Assembly: GCF_017357865.1 (NCBI RefSeq) | Contig: NZ_CP060096.1 | Coordinates: 1,909,001-1,973,000 of the forward strand | Length of the DNA: 64,000 nt | DNA from: Aceticella autotrophica | GTDB lineage: Bacteria; Bacillota; Thermoanaerobacteria; Thermoanaerobacterales; Thermoanaerobacteraceae | Direction: 5' to 3' | Shown: positions 45,568 through 54,852 of the stretch, one piece after another | How the letters are laid out: every line of letters begins with the position of its first letter | Numbering within the stretch: the first letter of the stretch is position 1 | Notes under the pieces: model-generated | Databases searched by the model: none | What the model was told of the DNA's origin: nothing | The model's input: the letters and a program-made list of their open reading frames with translations, nothing else | Program-made: the position numbers and the translations under genes

Positions 45568-46540
45568 TGCAGTTCAAGAAGTATTAAGACAGTATGAAAT
45601 CAAACGGGATAATTCTTTAAGAGAAAACCTCAAAAAACGAGAAGAAATTTATAATAAAATACCTGAAATATTGAAAATTGATGATGATATAAAGAATATA
45701 GGATTTGAAATTTCCCGATCAATTTTTAATGAGCCTCAGCAATCAAAAAAGCTGCTGTTAAAACTTAAAGAAAAATTATTTGATTTAAAAGAACGTAAAG
45801 CATATTTACTTAAGTTAAATGGATATCCTGAAGATTACATGGAGCCAAAATATGAATGCAAATTATGTAAAGACACAGGTTATATAAATGGCAGAAGATG
45901 TAACTGCTTTGAACAGAAATTAATAAATATTTATTATAAACAGTCAAGTATTGAAAATATAGTGAAAAGGGAAAATTTCGCCACTTTTGATATGAACTTT
46001 TATTCTGATAAAGCACTCGGCGATAAACCTTCCCCACGAAGCAATATAAAAAAAATCCTTGAAACTTCATTAACCTTTATAAGAAATTTCAATAATGAGA
46101 GAGAGAGCTTATTCTTCTATGGAAATTCAGGACTTGGAAAGACTTTTTTATGCAATTGCATTGCAAAAGAACTCTTGGACAAGGGTAAGGTTGTATTGTA
46201 CAGAACATCCTCTGATTTAATTGAGGACTTAAGAGCAAATAAATTAAATAGCGATAACAATTCCTACAGCAGTTATTTTGAGCTCCTAAAGCAATGCGAC
46301 CTCCTTATTATAGACGACCTTGGCACCGAATCCATAACCGCTTTTAGTCTGCAGGAAATTTTTAATATAATCAATACTCGCCTGCTGATGTGCAAGAAAT
46401 TTATTATATCAACAAATTTATCAATATCTGAAATAATGGTAATATACCCGGAAAGGATATATTCCCGGATATTTGGCAACTTTAAGATGCTTAACTTTTA
46501 TGGTGAAGATATAAGGCTTAAAAGTAAGATAATAATTTAA
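45560..46540 (+). CDS. DnaC/DnaI-like helicase loader ATPase
   Basis: AAA+ ATPase of about 326 residues. Walker A is FFYGNSGLGKTFLCN, Walker B is LLIIDDLGTES, and sensor regions ISTNLS and RIFGNF follow. The N-terminal half is predicted helical with a four-cysteine zinc motif (CKLCKDTGYINGRRCNC), as in DnaI-type loaders. The GTG at 45560 with AGAGGTGA upstream is preferred; an in-frame GTG nine bases earlier overlaps the ribosome site. It overlaps the dnaD-like gene and ends 4 bases into the convergent peptidase gene. Confidence 0.9.
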   Translation: MNNAVQEVLRQYEIKRDNSLRENLKKREEIYNKIPEILKIDDDIKNIGFEISRSIFNEPQQSKKLLLKLKEKLFDLKERKAYLLKLNGYPEDYMEPKYECKLCKDTGYINGRRCNCFEQKLINIYYKQSSIENIVKRENFATFDMNFYSDKALGDKPSPRSNIKKILETSLTFIRNFNNERESLFFYGNSGLGKTFLCNCIAKELLDKGKVVLYRTSSDLIEDLRANKLNSDNNSYSSYFELLKQCDLLIIDDLGTESITAFSLQEIFNIINTRLLMCKKFIISTNLSISEIMVIYPERIYSRIFGNFKMLNFYGEDIRLKSKIII

Positions 46541-47979
46541 TTCAACCATTCCTGAAAAAACCCTCCTGTATCTTTACCAGTAACACTGTCCACTACGTCG
46601 ATGAAATCTTCCGTAGTGGCGTTTTTATATTTATATTCATCATAGTATTTATTCATAACTTCCTTAAATTTTTTTTCGCCTATAAGCCCTCTTAATTGGT
46701 GAAATACCATAGCTCCCTTGTTATACACTATATTGGTATATTCATTCCATCCTTTAAATTGTCCTAAGGTTTTTATCATAGATTCATCTTTGTTTACTTT
46801 AATATATTTATTAAATTCGCCTGAAATTATATAATTATAAAGGCTCTCGGCAGCAGCTTTACCATAATACCTTTCTATATACATGATTGTGGTATACTCT
46901 GTAAGACCTTCGTCAAGCCAAGCCTCTTTTACTTCATTATTGCCGACAATCCCATACCACCATTGATGTGCAGTTTCATGTGCAATAACATATTCAAGAT
47001 TGAAGATGTTGTTTTTTGTATAAAGACTCTTAGAAATCATTACAAGATTGGGATATTCCATCCCACCTAAGTAAAAATCACTTTGAACTACCGAATACTG
47101 TTTATATGGATATTTGCCGATAAATTCATTGTAAAATTTAACTGCATCCTTAGCAAACTTTAATGCCTTAGTCCCATATTCATCATTGAAATAGTAGGAT
47201 TTCACCTTTATTCCATCAATATCTGTTTCGGCAACTTTAAAATCTGGAGACATAACCATGGCAAAATCTCTGACATTTTCTGCATTAATCATTATTGTCT
47301 TTTGATTATTATATATTTTCTCATCTTTAACCATGCCCGTTGATGCAACCACCATATTTCTGGGTACAGTAAGCTTAACATTATAATTTGAAACATCACT
47401 GTAAAACGGATCTCCCAGTGCATAATACGGGTCATTATTCCATCCTTTTTTATCATAAACAGATAATATGGGGTACCAATTAGCAACCTGCACCGTTTTT
47501 TCCCCATATCCAAATCTTCCTGTTGCAGGAGGAAGCTGTACTTTAAAATCTATTGTAAATTTTATCCTATTACCTTTTGATAATTTTTCCGGCAATTGTA
47601 TCCTTAAAATTTGCTGACTCTCCCCTTCAATTTTATATGAAGCCATTTTTTTACCTTCAAAAGTTATATTTTTTATATCTATATATCCGGGTTTAAATCC
47701 ATAAGGATATGCCAGTTCAACCTCCTCTTTTGTAAATGGAATCTTATCCTTTTCTTTGAATGCATTTGGATAAAGATGAAGATATAATTGATTTAATACT
47801 GTATCATCTGTATTTATAAAATCCACTGTTTCTAATCCTGATATCACCTTATTTGTATCATCATATTTTACATCCATTATATATGTTGTAAGATTTGTTT
47901 TGCCAAATGGGGCAAAATAAACAGCAAGTGCCGTTATAATAACCGCAGTCGCTATCAATATAAATTTTTTCCCTCTCAT
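46537..47979 (-). CDS. M1-family metallopeptidase
   Basis: A 480-residue membrane-anchored aminopeptidase-like protein. The N-terminal helix is residues 5-24, the substrate motif GGMEYPN at 305-311 replaces the classical GAMEN, and the zinc site is HETAH at 334-338 with Glu357 in WLDEGLTEY. Located outside the cell, it probably trims peptides. ATG preceded by GGAG. It is convergent with and overlaps the DnaC-like gene by four bases. Confidence 0.9.
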   Translation of the reverse strand: MRGKKFILIATAVIITALAVYFAPFGKTNLTTYIMDVKYDDTNKVISGLETVDFINTDDTVLNQLYLHLYPNAFKEKDKIPFTKEEVELAYPYGFKPGYIDIKNITFEGKKMASYKIEGESQQILRIQLPEKLSKGNRIKFTIDFKVQLPPATGRFGYGEKTVQVANWYPILSVYDKKGWNNDPYYALGDPFYSDVSNYNVKLTVPRNMVVASTGMVKDEKIYNNQKTIMINAENVRDFAMVMSPDFKVAETDIDGIKVKSYYFNDEYGTKALKFAKDAVKFYNEFIGKYPYKQYSVVQSDFYLGGMEYPNLVMISKSLYTKNNIFNLEYVIAHETAHQWWYGIVGNNEVKEAWLDEGLTEYTTIMYIERYYGKAAAESLYNYIISGEFNKYIKVNKDESMIKTLGQFKGWNEYTNIVYNKGAMVFHQLRGLIGEKKFKEVMNKYYDEYKYKNATTEDFIDVVDSVTGKDTGGFFQEWLN

Positions 47980-48105
47980 TCTTCTATCAGCTCCTATACT
48001 TTACTTTCCATTATATATTTAGTACAGATGTATTGATATTAGAACATGAGAGTGAAAAATTTATAATCCCTTGAATTTACTTTCGCTTTGTTCTTTAAAG
48101 ATTTT

Positions 48106-48498
48106 TTAATTTGATTTGTCAGGAAAGCAATTTCTATAAGTATTTAAAAAATTTTCTAAGAATTTTTTTTGCTTCTCAAGGTCTGTAACCCAGTTGTGAA
48201 GAAGTTTAACACCTGAAGGGGTAAGTTCATAATACTTTTTTGCCGGACCAATATCACCAACCTGCCATTCTGATTTTACATATCCTTCTTCTTCTAACTT
48301 CCGAAGCTGCCGATAAACTACAGCGCTATCCGGTGTTATATCATAGAAATTACTAATTCTTTCGATAAGTTCATAGCCATAGGACGGCTTTGAATATAAG
48401 GCTAACAATAAATTAGGCTGTACAAATCTATTTAGCCTTCCTGTACAACTGCACATGTCATTATTGTTATTATGACAATTTTCATGTTTCCCACACAT
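48106..48498 (-). CDS. PadR-family regulator with Cys/His-rich N-terminus
   Basis: A 130-residue repressor-type protein. The winged helix spans about residues 25-100 (LLLALYSKPSYGYELIERIS, VVYRQLRKLEEEGYVKS). The unusual feature is a leading CGKHENCHNNNNDMCSCTG segment with four Cys and two His that could bind a metal or sense oxidants; typical PadR proteins lack it. It is divergent from a chromate-type transporter gene, with a perfect palindrome across both -35 elements. Regulation of the transporter is inferred. Confidence 0.88.
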   Translation of the reverse strand: MCGKHENCHNNNNDMCSCTGRLNRFVQPNLLLALYSKPSYGYELIERISNFYDITPDSAVVYRQLRKLEEEGYVKSEWQVGDIGPAKKYYELTPSGVKLLHNWVTDLEKQKKFLENFLNTYRNCFPDKSN

Positions 48499-48531
48499 TT
48501 TCTATCACCTTTTTTAATATGCCATAAAACC

Positions 48532-48589
48532 ATCTATATGTCAATATCATATAATTGTAATTGACATATAGATAAACCCAGTATATAAT
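48532..48589. promoter_or_regulatory. divergent promoters with PadR-type operator
   Basis: Arms ATCTATATGTCAAT (48532-48545) and ATTGACATATAGAT (48560-48573) are perfect complements 14 bases apart. Each arm contains a TTGACA. On the plus strand TTGACA (48561-48566), 17 bases, then TATAAT (48584-48589); on the minus strand the mirror TTGACA is followed after 17 bases by CATATT. Confidence 0.85.
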
Positions 48590-48632
48590 TATTTTATTAT
48601 ATGACTATAAATATGATATAGAAGGTGAAAAT

Positions 48633-49826
48633 ATGGATAATGAAAATACCAGACAGGTAGCAGATGATATCAGCATATGGAAAATATTTTTAACATTCCT
48701 CAAAATAGGATTTACAGCTTTTGGACCTGCTATGATGATAGAAACTAAAAAAAACATAATTAAAAAATTAAAATGGATAAATGAAAAAGAATTTTTTGAA
48801 GGTCTCGCTCTTGCACAATTGATACCTGGAGCAACCTTTGCATCCCTTACTATTTACATTGGTTATAAACTAAAAGGGTTATTAGGAGCAACAGCAAGCT
48901 TTATAGGTTTTATACTGCCCTCATTTCTTATGATGCTATTATTATCATGGCTATATTTTAAATATCAGAATATTACAATAGTAACTATTTTATTTAAAGG
49001 TTTTGGAGCTATAGTCCTTGCAATAATATTAAATGCTGTATTTGATTTGGCAAAAACAACAGTAACGAACATTCCTACAATACTTATTGCTGTTACAGCC
49101 TTTTTAATCTCGATATACTATAACAATATTTTTCTTATTTTATTTATATCAACTATTATGGGGATTATATTAATTCATCCAAAAGCATCTGAAGTAAAAG
49201 AAGCTGCTTTGTCAGAAAAAACCAAAATACAATGGAAAGACCCTCTTATTATTTTTATTATACTTATATTATACTTTTTATCAATTTCTTTTAACCATGA
49301 ATTACTAATAATGTCCATTGTATTTTTTAAGATTGGAGCATTGGTTTTTGGCAATGGTTTTACAATGATTCCATTGATACAGCATGATGTAGTAAATATA
49401 CATCATTGGTTAACTCTTAATCAATTTACGGTCGGAGTAGCATTAGGACAAATTACACCTGGTCCGATTGTAATCACATCAACTTTTATCGGATATAAAA
49501 TTATGGGTTTTATAGGAGCATTAGCAGCAACACTGTCAATCTTTTTACCATCTTTCTTGTTAGTAATAACAATCTTTGGTCTTTATAGGAAAATTAAACA
49601 TTTAACATGGGTTACAGCCGGATTAAATGGATTGATTGCATCATTTGTTGGACTCATGTCAATATTTGCAATAAATATGGGAAGACATGTTCTTGTTGAT
49701 ATTATTAATGTAATACTATTTATTGCATCTTTTATCGCTTTGCAATTTACTAAATTAGATACAAAGCGTGTAATCCTCTTTGGTATGATAATTTATTTAA
49801 TCATATATTTAACTCAAATGATTTAA
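48633..49826 (+). CDS. chrA: chromate-transporter family (CHR) membrane protein
   Basis: A 397-residue two-domain CHR protein with about 10-12 helices. Both halves carry the family motif: FLKIGFTAFGPAMM with LAQLIPGATFASLTIYIGYK in the first, and FFKIGALVFGNGFTMIPLI with ALGQITPGPIVITSTFIGYK in the second. ChrA exports chromate by proton exchange, but CHR proteins in anaerobes may carry other oxyanions. AAGGTGA precedes the ATG. The natural substrate is open. Confidence 0.9.
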   Translation: MDNENTRQVADDISIWKIFLTFLKIGFTAFGPAMMIETKKNIIKKLKWINEKEFFEGLALAQLIPGATFASLTIYIGYKLKGLLGATASFIGFILPSFLMMLLLSWLYFKYQNITIVTILFKGFGAIVLAIILNAVFDLAKTTVTNIPTILIAVTAFLISIYYNNIFLILFISTIMGIILIHPKASEVKEAALSEKTKIQWKDPLIIFIILILYFLSISFNHELLIMSIVFFKIGALVFGNGFTMIPLIQHDVVNIHHWLTLNQFTVGVALGQITPGPIVITSTFIGYKIMGFIGALAATLSIFLPSFLLVITIFGLYRKIKHLTWVTAGLNGLIASFVGLMSIFAINMGRHVLVDIINVILFIASFIALQFTKLDTKRVILFGMIIYLIIYLTQMI

Positions 49827-49901
49827 AAAATTTTTACTCCTCATAGCTGATTTTGTGACAGCAAACTTGAGTTTTCCTTATAAATCTGTCATGGATATGT
49901 T

Positions 49902-50426
49902 TTATAAAATTACTTTCAACATATCCATGAGCGTTTCTCTGGCATTATCATATTCATCTCTAAACAGCAGCTTGCAGTTTTCAATCTTTTGAGTACCCAG
50001 CAGGAGCTTTGTTGCAAAGGCAAAACAAGTTAATTCCCCGCATTCTTTACAGTTGGTTTTAGGCAGCCAGTTGTAAAGCTGTAGTACTGTTGGTTTTTCT
50101 TTCTTTTCATAGCTTGGAGTGATAGTTTCTCTTTTCCCCCATGTATCATTTATTAAATTCTTTAACCAGTCAAGAACCTGCAGTGCATCTGTCATGTTTA
50201 CTGCTTTAGCCATAGTAAGACTTTGAGGATATAGGACAATAAGCCTGAATTCCTTTGTAAAACTTAGCAAGGGTACATTTTTATTAAAAACCGCATTGCT
50301 GATTACTGTGTTTAAATAAGGCATTAGTTCTACAATATTATCTGATAGTTCCGCCTTTAACCTGATTTTTTCCGGATCGGCAACGCAGGGTTCCATAAAA
50401 GTGATATTAATATCATTTAAAAACAT
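49902..50426 (-). CDS. 4Fe-4S-domain protein linked to cysteine desulfurase
   Basis: A 174-residue protein with a unique N-terminal 110 residues and a C-terminal Fe-S domain. Cys126, Cys129, Cys134 and Cys151 (TNCKECGELTCFAFATKLL and a following NCK) match the putative Fe-S cluster domain found in the corrinoid Fe-S protein and related redox proteins. It ends a run with a cysteine desulfurase gene 47 bases upstream, which may supply sulfur for its cluster. Function beyond cluster binding is not known. Confidence 0.78.
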   Translation of the reverse strand: MFLNDINITFMEPCVADPEKIRLKAELSDNIVELMPYLNTVISNAVFNKNVPLLSFTKEFRLIVLYPQSLTMAKAVNMTDALQVLDWLKNLINDTWGKRETITPSYEKKEKPTVLQLYNWLPKTNCKECGELTCFAFATKLLLGTQKIENCKLLFRDEYDNARETLMDMLKVIL

Positions 50427-50473
50427 AAGCGCCCCTACCTTTCTATGAGTTTTAATAGTTAAAATTACAGAGT

Positions 50474-51622
50474 TTAAACAAAGTTTAAAATATCTTTTAT
50501 TGCATCAATAAATACATCAATGTCTTTTTCAGTGTTGAAGTAACCAAGACCTATTCTTATTGTCCCACTATTTATGGTACCAATAGTCCTATGAGCACAA
50601 GGAGCACAGTGCAAACCGGTGCGGACCATAACACCGTATTTTTCATCAAGCGTATATCCAACTTTTTGAGGATTTAAATTCCCTATATTTAATGAAATTA
50701 CTCCCACACGTCCAATAATGCTTTGTGGTCCATATATTTTTACTTTGTCAATTTCTGATAGTTTACGTAAAGCATAATTAGTAAGAACTGTTTCTTTTTT
50801 GTGTATTTCTTCAATACCTTCATTGAGGATAAACTTAACCGCTGCACCCAAACCGGCAATACCACTCACATTGGGAGTACCCGCTTCATAACGGTCAGGA
50901 AGGAATTCAGGTTGATATTCAAGTATTGAGTCACCGCCAGTTCCACCTTCTCTCAAAGGTTTAATCGAAATGCCTTCCCGGATATACAGCCCACCAGTCC
51001 CCATAGGTCCCATTAAACCTTTATGTCCGGTAAAAGCTAATAAATCAATGTTCATTGCTTCTACATCGAGCGGGTATAAACCAGCCGTCTGAGCAGCATC
51101 AACAAGAAACCAAACGTTATTTTCACGAGCTACAGCTCCTACATCCTGTATAGGCATAACCGTACCAGTAACGTTAGAGGCGTGTGTTAAAACTATTAAC
51201 TTAGTTCTTTTTGTAATAGCATCTTGTACTTTTTGAGGATCAAGAACTCCGTTAGAATCACAAGGTATTGCGGTTATGCTGACACCACGTTCCTTTTCTA
51301 TGGTTTTTAAAGGTCTCCATACAGCATTATGCTCCATACTGCTGGTAATTACATGGTCGCCAGATTTGAGAAGGCCTTTCAAGGCAAGATTAATAGAGTC
51401 TGTAATGTTAAATGTAAAAATAATTCGGGTAACATCTTTAACATTAAAAAGCTTGGCAAGGTTTCTTCTTGTTTCATAGATTATCTTGTCAGCTTCCAAA
51501 GCCTGCCTATATGCTCCCCGTCCTGCATTTACGCCAATTTTACGCATAAATTCGTCGACAGCCCTGTAAACGACCTCGGGTTTTGGAAAAGAGGTAGCAG
51601 CATTATCAAGATATACAGACAT
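50474..51622 (-). CDS. cysteine desulfurase-family protein
   Basis: PLP-dependent class V enzyme of 382 residues, NifS-like. Motifs: VYLDNAATSFPKPE, SSMEHNAVWRPLK, VDAAQTAGLYPLDV, the PLP lysine in AFTGHKGLMGPMGTG, and a C-terminal LHCAPCAH holding the sulfur-relay cysteines. It fits the EF2568-type subgroup, some members of which occur with selenium-dependent molybdenum hydroxylases; no such genes are here. The ATG at 51622 is eight bases after AGGAGG. Confidence 0.88.
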   Translation of the reverse strand: MSVYLDNAATSFPKPEVVYRAVDEFMRKIGVNAGRGAYRQALEADKIIYETRRNLAKLFNVKDVTRIIFTFNITDSINLALKGLLKSGDHVITSSMEHNAVWRPLKTIEKERGVSITAIPCDSNGVLDPQKVQDAITKRTKLIVLTHASNVTGTVMPIQDVGAVARENNVWFLVDAAQTAGLYPLDVEAMNIDLLAFTGHKGLMGPMGTGGLYIREGISIKPLREGGTGGDSILEYQPEFLPDRYEAGTPNVSGIAGLGAAVKFILNEGIEEIHKKETVLTNYALRKLSEIDKVKIYGPQSIIGRVGVISLNIGNLNPQKVGYTLDEKYGVMVRTGLHCAPCAHRTIGTINSGTIRIGLGYFNTEKDIDVFIDAIKDILNFV

Positions 51623-51732
51623 AGACATTACCTCCTCTCATTCTTTATATTGAACATTTTTGTATGATCCAATCATAAACAAAACTGATGAAAAACATCT
51701 TTGATATATATATCAATTTTAGATTTTTCACC

Positions 51733-51981
51733 TCATTTTTTGAGGATATAAGGACTTGATGGATTTCCATTCTCATCTTTATATGTTTTTAATAAAGTTT
51801 CATATACCTGATTTACATCACATTTTCCCGTAAAAATATGCCAAATAGATTTGTCGTTACCCTTAGGTTCCATTTGACGTAGAATACCACCATTTTTAAA
51901 AACAATAGTATTGCTATAATCCCTTGTTTCTCTTGCAACTACTTCGCAAAAAGAATAGAATTCCTTTTCTGTTTTAAACAT
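51733..51981 (-). CDS. 82-residue conserved-looking small protein
   Basis: A small soluble protein (MFKTEKEFYSFCEVVARETR start) with one later Cys in FTGKCDVNQVYETL. GAGGTGAT before the ATG at 51981 supports translation. It precedes the cysteine desulfurase gene by 110 bases on the same strand and may belong to the same unit. I do not recognise a family; composition is that of a normal folded protein. Confidence 0.6.
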   Translation of the reverse strand: MFKTEKEFYSFCEVVARETRDYSNTIVFKNGGILRQMEPKGNDKSIWHIFTGKCDVNQVYETLLKTYKDENGNPSSPYILKK

Positions 51982-52167
51982 AACAATCACCTCGATTCTA
52001 TATGTGTTAGTTCTATGAGAAATAATTTTGTTTCATAATAATTTAATTATAACATAAAATATTAAAAATAAAAAAATTTACATTATGCAATTTTATATTT
52101 TTGTTTTCCAAATCGAAGTTTAACTATCATAAAGCACTTATAAAATTTTAAGCATTTTTCAAGCACC

Positions 52168-52202
52168 TAAAAAGGGTATCGACTTTTTATCGATACCCTT
52201 AA
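52168..52202 (-). terminator. terminator of tRNA-Thr
   Basis: Arms AAGGGTATCGA and TCGATACCCTT with a short T-rich loop; on the minus strand a T run follows the distal arm. Confidence 0.9.
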
Positions 52203-52216
52203 ACCTGCTTAAATAA

Positions 52217-52293
52217 TGGAGCTGGCGATAGGACTTGAACCTACAACCCGCTGATTACAAATCAGCTGCTCTGCCGATTGAGCCACGCCAGCA
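52217..52293 (-). tRNA. tRNA-Thr (anticodon TGT)
   Basis: Cloverleaf on the minus strand: acceptor GCTGGCG pairs with CGCCAGC; D-arm GGCTCAATCGGCAGAGCA-type; anticodon stem-loop CTGATTTGTAATCAG with TGT; T-arm with GGTTCAAGTCC. CCA is encoded (52217-52219). The body is intact. Confidence 0.97.
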
Positions 52294-52341
52294 AATTCTT
52301 TTACATTAAATTCTTAATCTTTAACAACCTTACATGCAAAA

Positions 52342-52370
52342 ATTATACACGATATTTTTTCAAATGTCAA
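52342..52370 (-). promoter_or_regulatory. promoter of tRNA-Thr
   Basis: Minus-strand TTGACA (52365-52370), exactly 17 bases, TATAAT (52342-52347): full consensus, about 48 bases before the mature tRNA. IS B begins 11 bases upstream of the -35. Confidence 0.88.
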
Positions 52371-52381
52371 CACCTTTCCCC

Positions 52382-54346
52382 ACTTTTGCAGCACATTTTA
52401 AAGTAACATAACCCGAAACCATTAATTTTACTAATGATTTCGGGTAAAATTTTTTTAAATTTTTGTCATATTTTTATGGATTTTTTTGGATTGGTATGAT
52501 ATAATAGAAGTAATAGAGGGGAGTGTTATTACCATGTATCTTAGAAAAGCCACTAATAAAAAAACAGGACGTACATACCTATCTATCGTTCATAATTATT
52601 GGGATAAAAATACTAAAACTACAAGATCTATTACTGTAAAATCCCTTGGCTATCTTGATAAATTAGAAAAAGAGTATGATGACCCTATTGGATTTTTCAC
52701 CAACGAGGCAAAAAAGCTGGAGGAAGAAAGGCTATCGGAGAATTCACCTCTTACGTTTACTATTGCAAAAAATGAGTTAATTTTAGCCAACTCATTTAAC
52801 CGCAAGAATTTCGGTTATGCAGCTTTGAGTAAAATTTATCATGAACTTGATGTAGATACATTCTTAAGAAACAGACAACGGCATTCAAAAGAAAAATATG
52901 ATGCAAATGCCATCATGAAATTGCTTGTATTTTCACGCCTGCTTTATCCTGCTTCTAAGAAAAAAACTTATGAAAACAGGGATATATTCTTTGAAAAATT
53001 TAATTTTTCTTTGGATGATATATACAGATGCCTTACTCTTTTTAACAAACACAGTGATGCTCTTCAGCTTTGGCTGCATGAACACATTAAATCTCAGTAT
53101 AATCGCAACACAGATCTTGTTTACTATGATGTCACAAATTATTATTTTGAAATAGATGAACAGGATGACTTGCGTAAAAAAGGAGTTTCTAAAGAACATC
53201 GTCCTGATCCTATTGTACAGATGGGATTATTTATGGACACAAATGGTATACCTATTACATATAAGCTTTTTCCAGGAAATACGCCGGATAAAACTACCCT
53301 GATTCCGTCTCTAAGCGGGATTCAACGTGAATATTCCTTAGGCAGAATTATCGTGGTAGCAGACAGAGGATTAACCACAGGAGATAACATTTGGTATATT
53401 CTATCTGCTAAAAATGGTTATGTATTAAGTTATTCTGTTCGCGGTGCCGACAAAAATTTTCAGAAGTATGTCCTTGATGAAAATGGATATGTTAGCAAAG
53501 GTGATGGTTTTAAAATAAAATCAAGACTTTATCCAAGAGAAATTCAAGTGACTGCAACGAATGGAAAAAAGATAAAAAAGATAGTGGATGAAAGACAGGT
53601 TATCTTCTATAGCCCCGAATATGCTGCAAAGGCAAAGCAAGATCGAGCAGCTGCATTAGCTAAGGCAATGGACCTTATTAAAAATCCTGCAAGGTACAAT
53701 AAGTCTATATCTTATGGTGCTTTAAAATACGTAAAAAACCTTACATTTGATGCTAATACCGGTGAAATATCGGAGAGTGTACGTCAACATTTAGCTTTTA
53801 ATAAAGAGAAGTTACGTGAAGAAGAAAAGTTCGACGGTTATTATGCTATTGTTACCAGTGAATATAAGGAGTCACCCGAGAAAATAATTGAGATGTACCG
53901 TGGACTTTGGAAGATAGAAGAGTCCTTTAAGGTAACCAAAAGTGATTTTGAGAGTAGACCGGTTTATTTGTCGTTGAAGGAGCATATTGATGCTCATTTT
54001 CTGACATGCTTTATATCACTTGTAATTGTAAGGATACTTGAACATAGATTAAAGGGTAAATATTCTGTAAGAGAAATGCTTGAGAGTCTGAGTAAAGCCT
54101 CCTGTAGTCATATAAAGGAGAATTATTATCTTTTTGATTTTTATAATGATATTCTTGAAGATATCGGAAAAGAGTTAAATATTGATTTTAGTAAAAAGAT
54201 TATGAAACTTGGAGAGATTAAAAAAATTTTAGGAGAGACGAAAAAAAGTTAATTTCCACTATATCTTTATGACAAAATTAGAATGCCCAAAACCCTTTAT
54301 TTTAAAGTGGTTGAGAGCATTTTTTATCTCTTTTTGCTGCAAAAGT
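52382..54346. mobile_element. IS1634-family insertion sequence B
   Basis: A 1,965-base element with terminal repeats ACTTTTGCAGCA (52382-52393) and its complement TGCTGCAAAAGT (54335-54346). A hairpin near the left end (CCCGAAACCATTA / TAATGATTTCGGG) and one near the right end (GAATGCCC...GAGAGCATTTT) frame one intact transposase gene. No target duplication is obvious. An internally deleted relative lies at 30081-30250. Confidence 0.88.
52534..54252 (+). CDS. IS1634-family transposase (IS B)
   Basis: DDE transposase of 572 residues, related to but distinct from the IS A enzyme. The catalytic blocks are LVYYDVTNYYFEIDE, PIVQMGLFMDTNGIPITY, IIVVADRGLTTG and WKIEESFKVTKSDFESRPVY. The ATG at 52534 follows GAGGGGAG; the longer open frame lacks a ribosome site. 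Intact frame. Confidence 0.92.
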   Translation: MYLRKATNKKTGRTYLSIVHNYWDKNTKTTRSITVKSLGYLDKLEKEYDDPIGFFTNEAKKLEEERLSENSPLTFTIAKNELILANSFNRKNFGYAALSKIYHELDVDTFLRNRQRHSKEKYDANAIMKLLVFSRLLYPASKKKTYENRDIFFEKFNFSLDDIYRCLTLFNKHSDALQLWLHEHIKSQYNRNTDLVYYDVTNYYFEIDEQDDLRKKGVSKEHRPDPIVQMGLFMDTNGIPITYKLFPGNTPDKTTLIPSLSGIQREYSLGRIIVVADRGLTTGDNIWYILSAKNGYVLSYSVRGADKNFQKYVLDENGYVSKGDGFKIKSRLYPREIQVTATNGKKIKKIVDERQVIFYSPEYAAKAKQDRAAALAKAMDLIKNPARYNKSISYGALKYVKNLTFDANTGEISESVRQHLAFNKEKLREEEKFDGYYAIVTSEYKESPEKIIEMYRGLWKIEESFKVTKSDFESRPVYLSLKEHIDAHFLTCFISLVIVRILEHRLKGKYSVREMLESLSKASCSHIKENYYLFDFYNDILEDIGKELNIDFSKKIMKLGEIKKILGETKKS

Positions 54347-54411
54347 CAGGTTGATGGTATTTATCAAGGCTTAATTTCCTATGCCTTTTTTAAGGTTTCT
54401 CTTTTAAAGAG

Positions 54412-54484
54412 ATGTATAGAATAAATTGCATGTTTTTATGTCTTTTTTATGTCTTTAGATTACAAGACATAATATTCTATACAT
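54412..54484. repeat. nested inverted repeats
   Basis: Outer arms ATGTATAGAATA and TATTCTATACAT are perfect 12-bp complements; inside them TTATGTCTT and AAGACATAA pair again. The 73-base structure lies 65 bases beyond IS B. Confidence 0.7.
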
Positions 54485-54782
54485 AGTATATCTACAATTA
54501 ACGCGTGCTTTGAAAGGCTCTTCGACAATTTTATATTATTATCAATTCAAAATCTTTTGCTACAATTTTACTTCGTTTTAAGAAAAATTTGTTACCATCA
54601 CTGAAACATAAAAGCATATTTAAACATGATATTTTCACTGAATAAATTTGCTCTTTTTTAGGTGACATTTTCACAGACTATTGACACACCTTTTTTATAC
54701 ATTCTCCTAACTAAAAATTGCCCAATACTTTTATAATTTATATCTATACTTCCTTTGCCTAACCTGAACTTAAAAATATTGA

Positions 54783-54845
54783 CCCCCCAACATAACCAAG
54801 AATTAAGGTATTGGTCATATTTTCATAATATCTTTATCCACATTT
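54783..54845 (-). pseudogene. short relic of a YibE/F-family gene
   Basis: The DNA closely matches 59548-59615, part of the intact YibE/F gene coding for VGKDIMGTMTNTLILAYVGG. Here the frames read NVDKDIM, then after a one-base loss MTNTLILGYVGG. Only this conserved segment remains, so a paralogue or duplicated copy decayed at this site. Confidence 0.55.
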
Positions 54846-54852
54846 ATATTTG

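Larger units (their letters stand above)
54347..54852. other. gene-free region of mobile and relic DNA
   Basis: About 500 bases without a credible gene. It holds nested inverted repeats (54412-54484), a possible IS21-like end near 54655-54690 (GGTGACATTTTCACAGACTA) and a relic of a YibE/F gene at 54783-54845. Nothing else is recognised. Confidence 0.6.
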
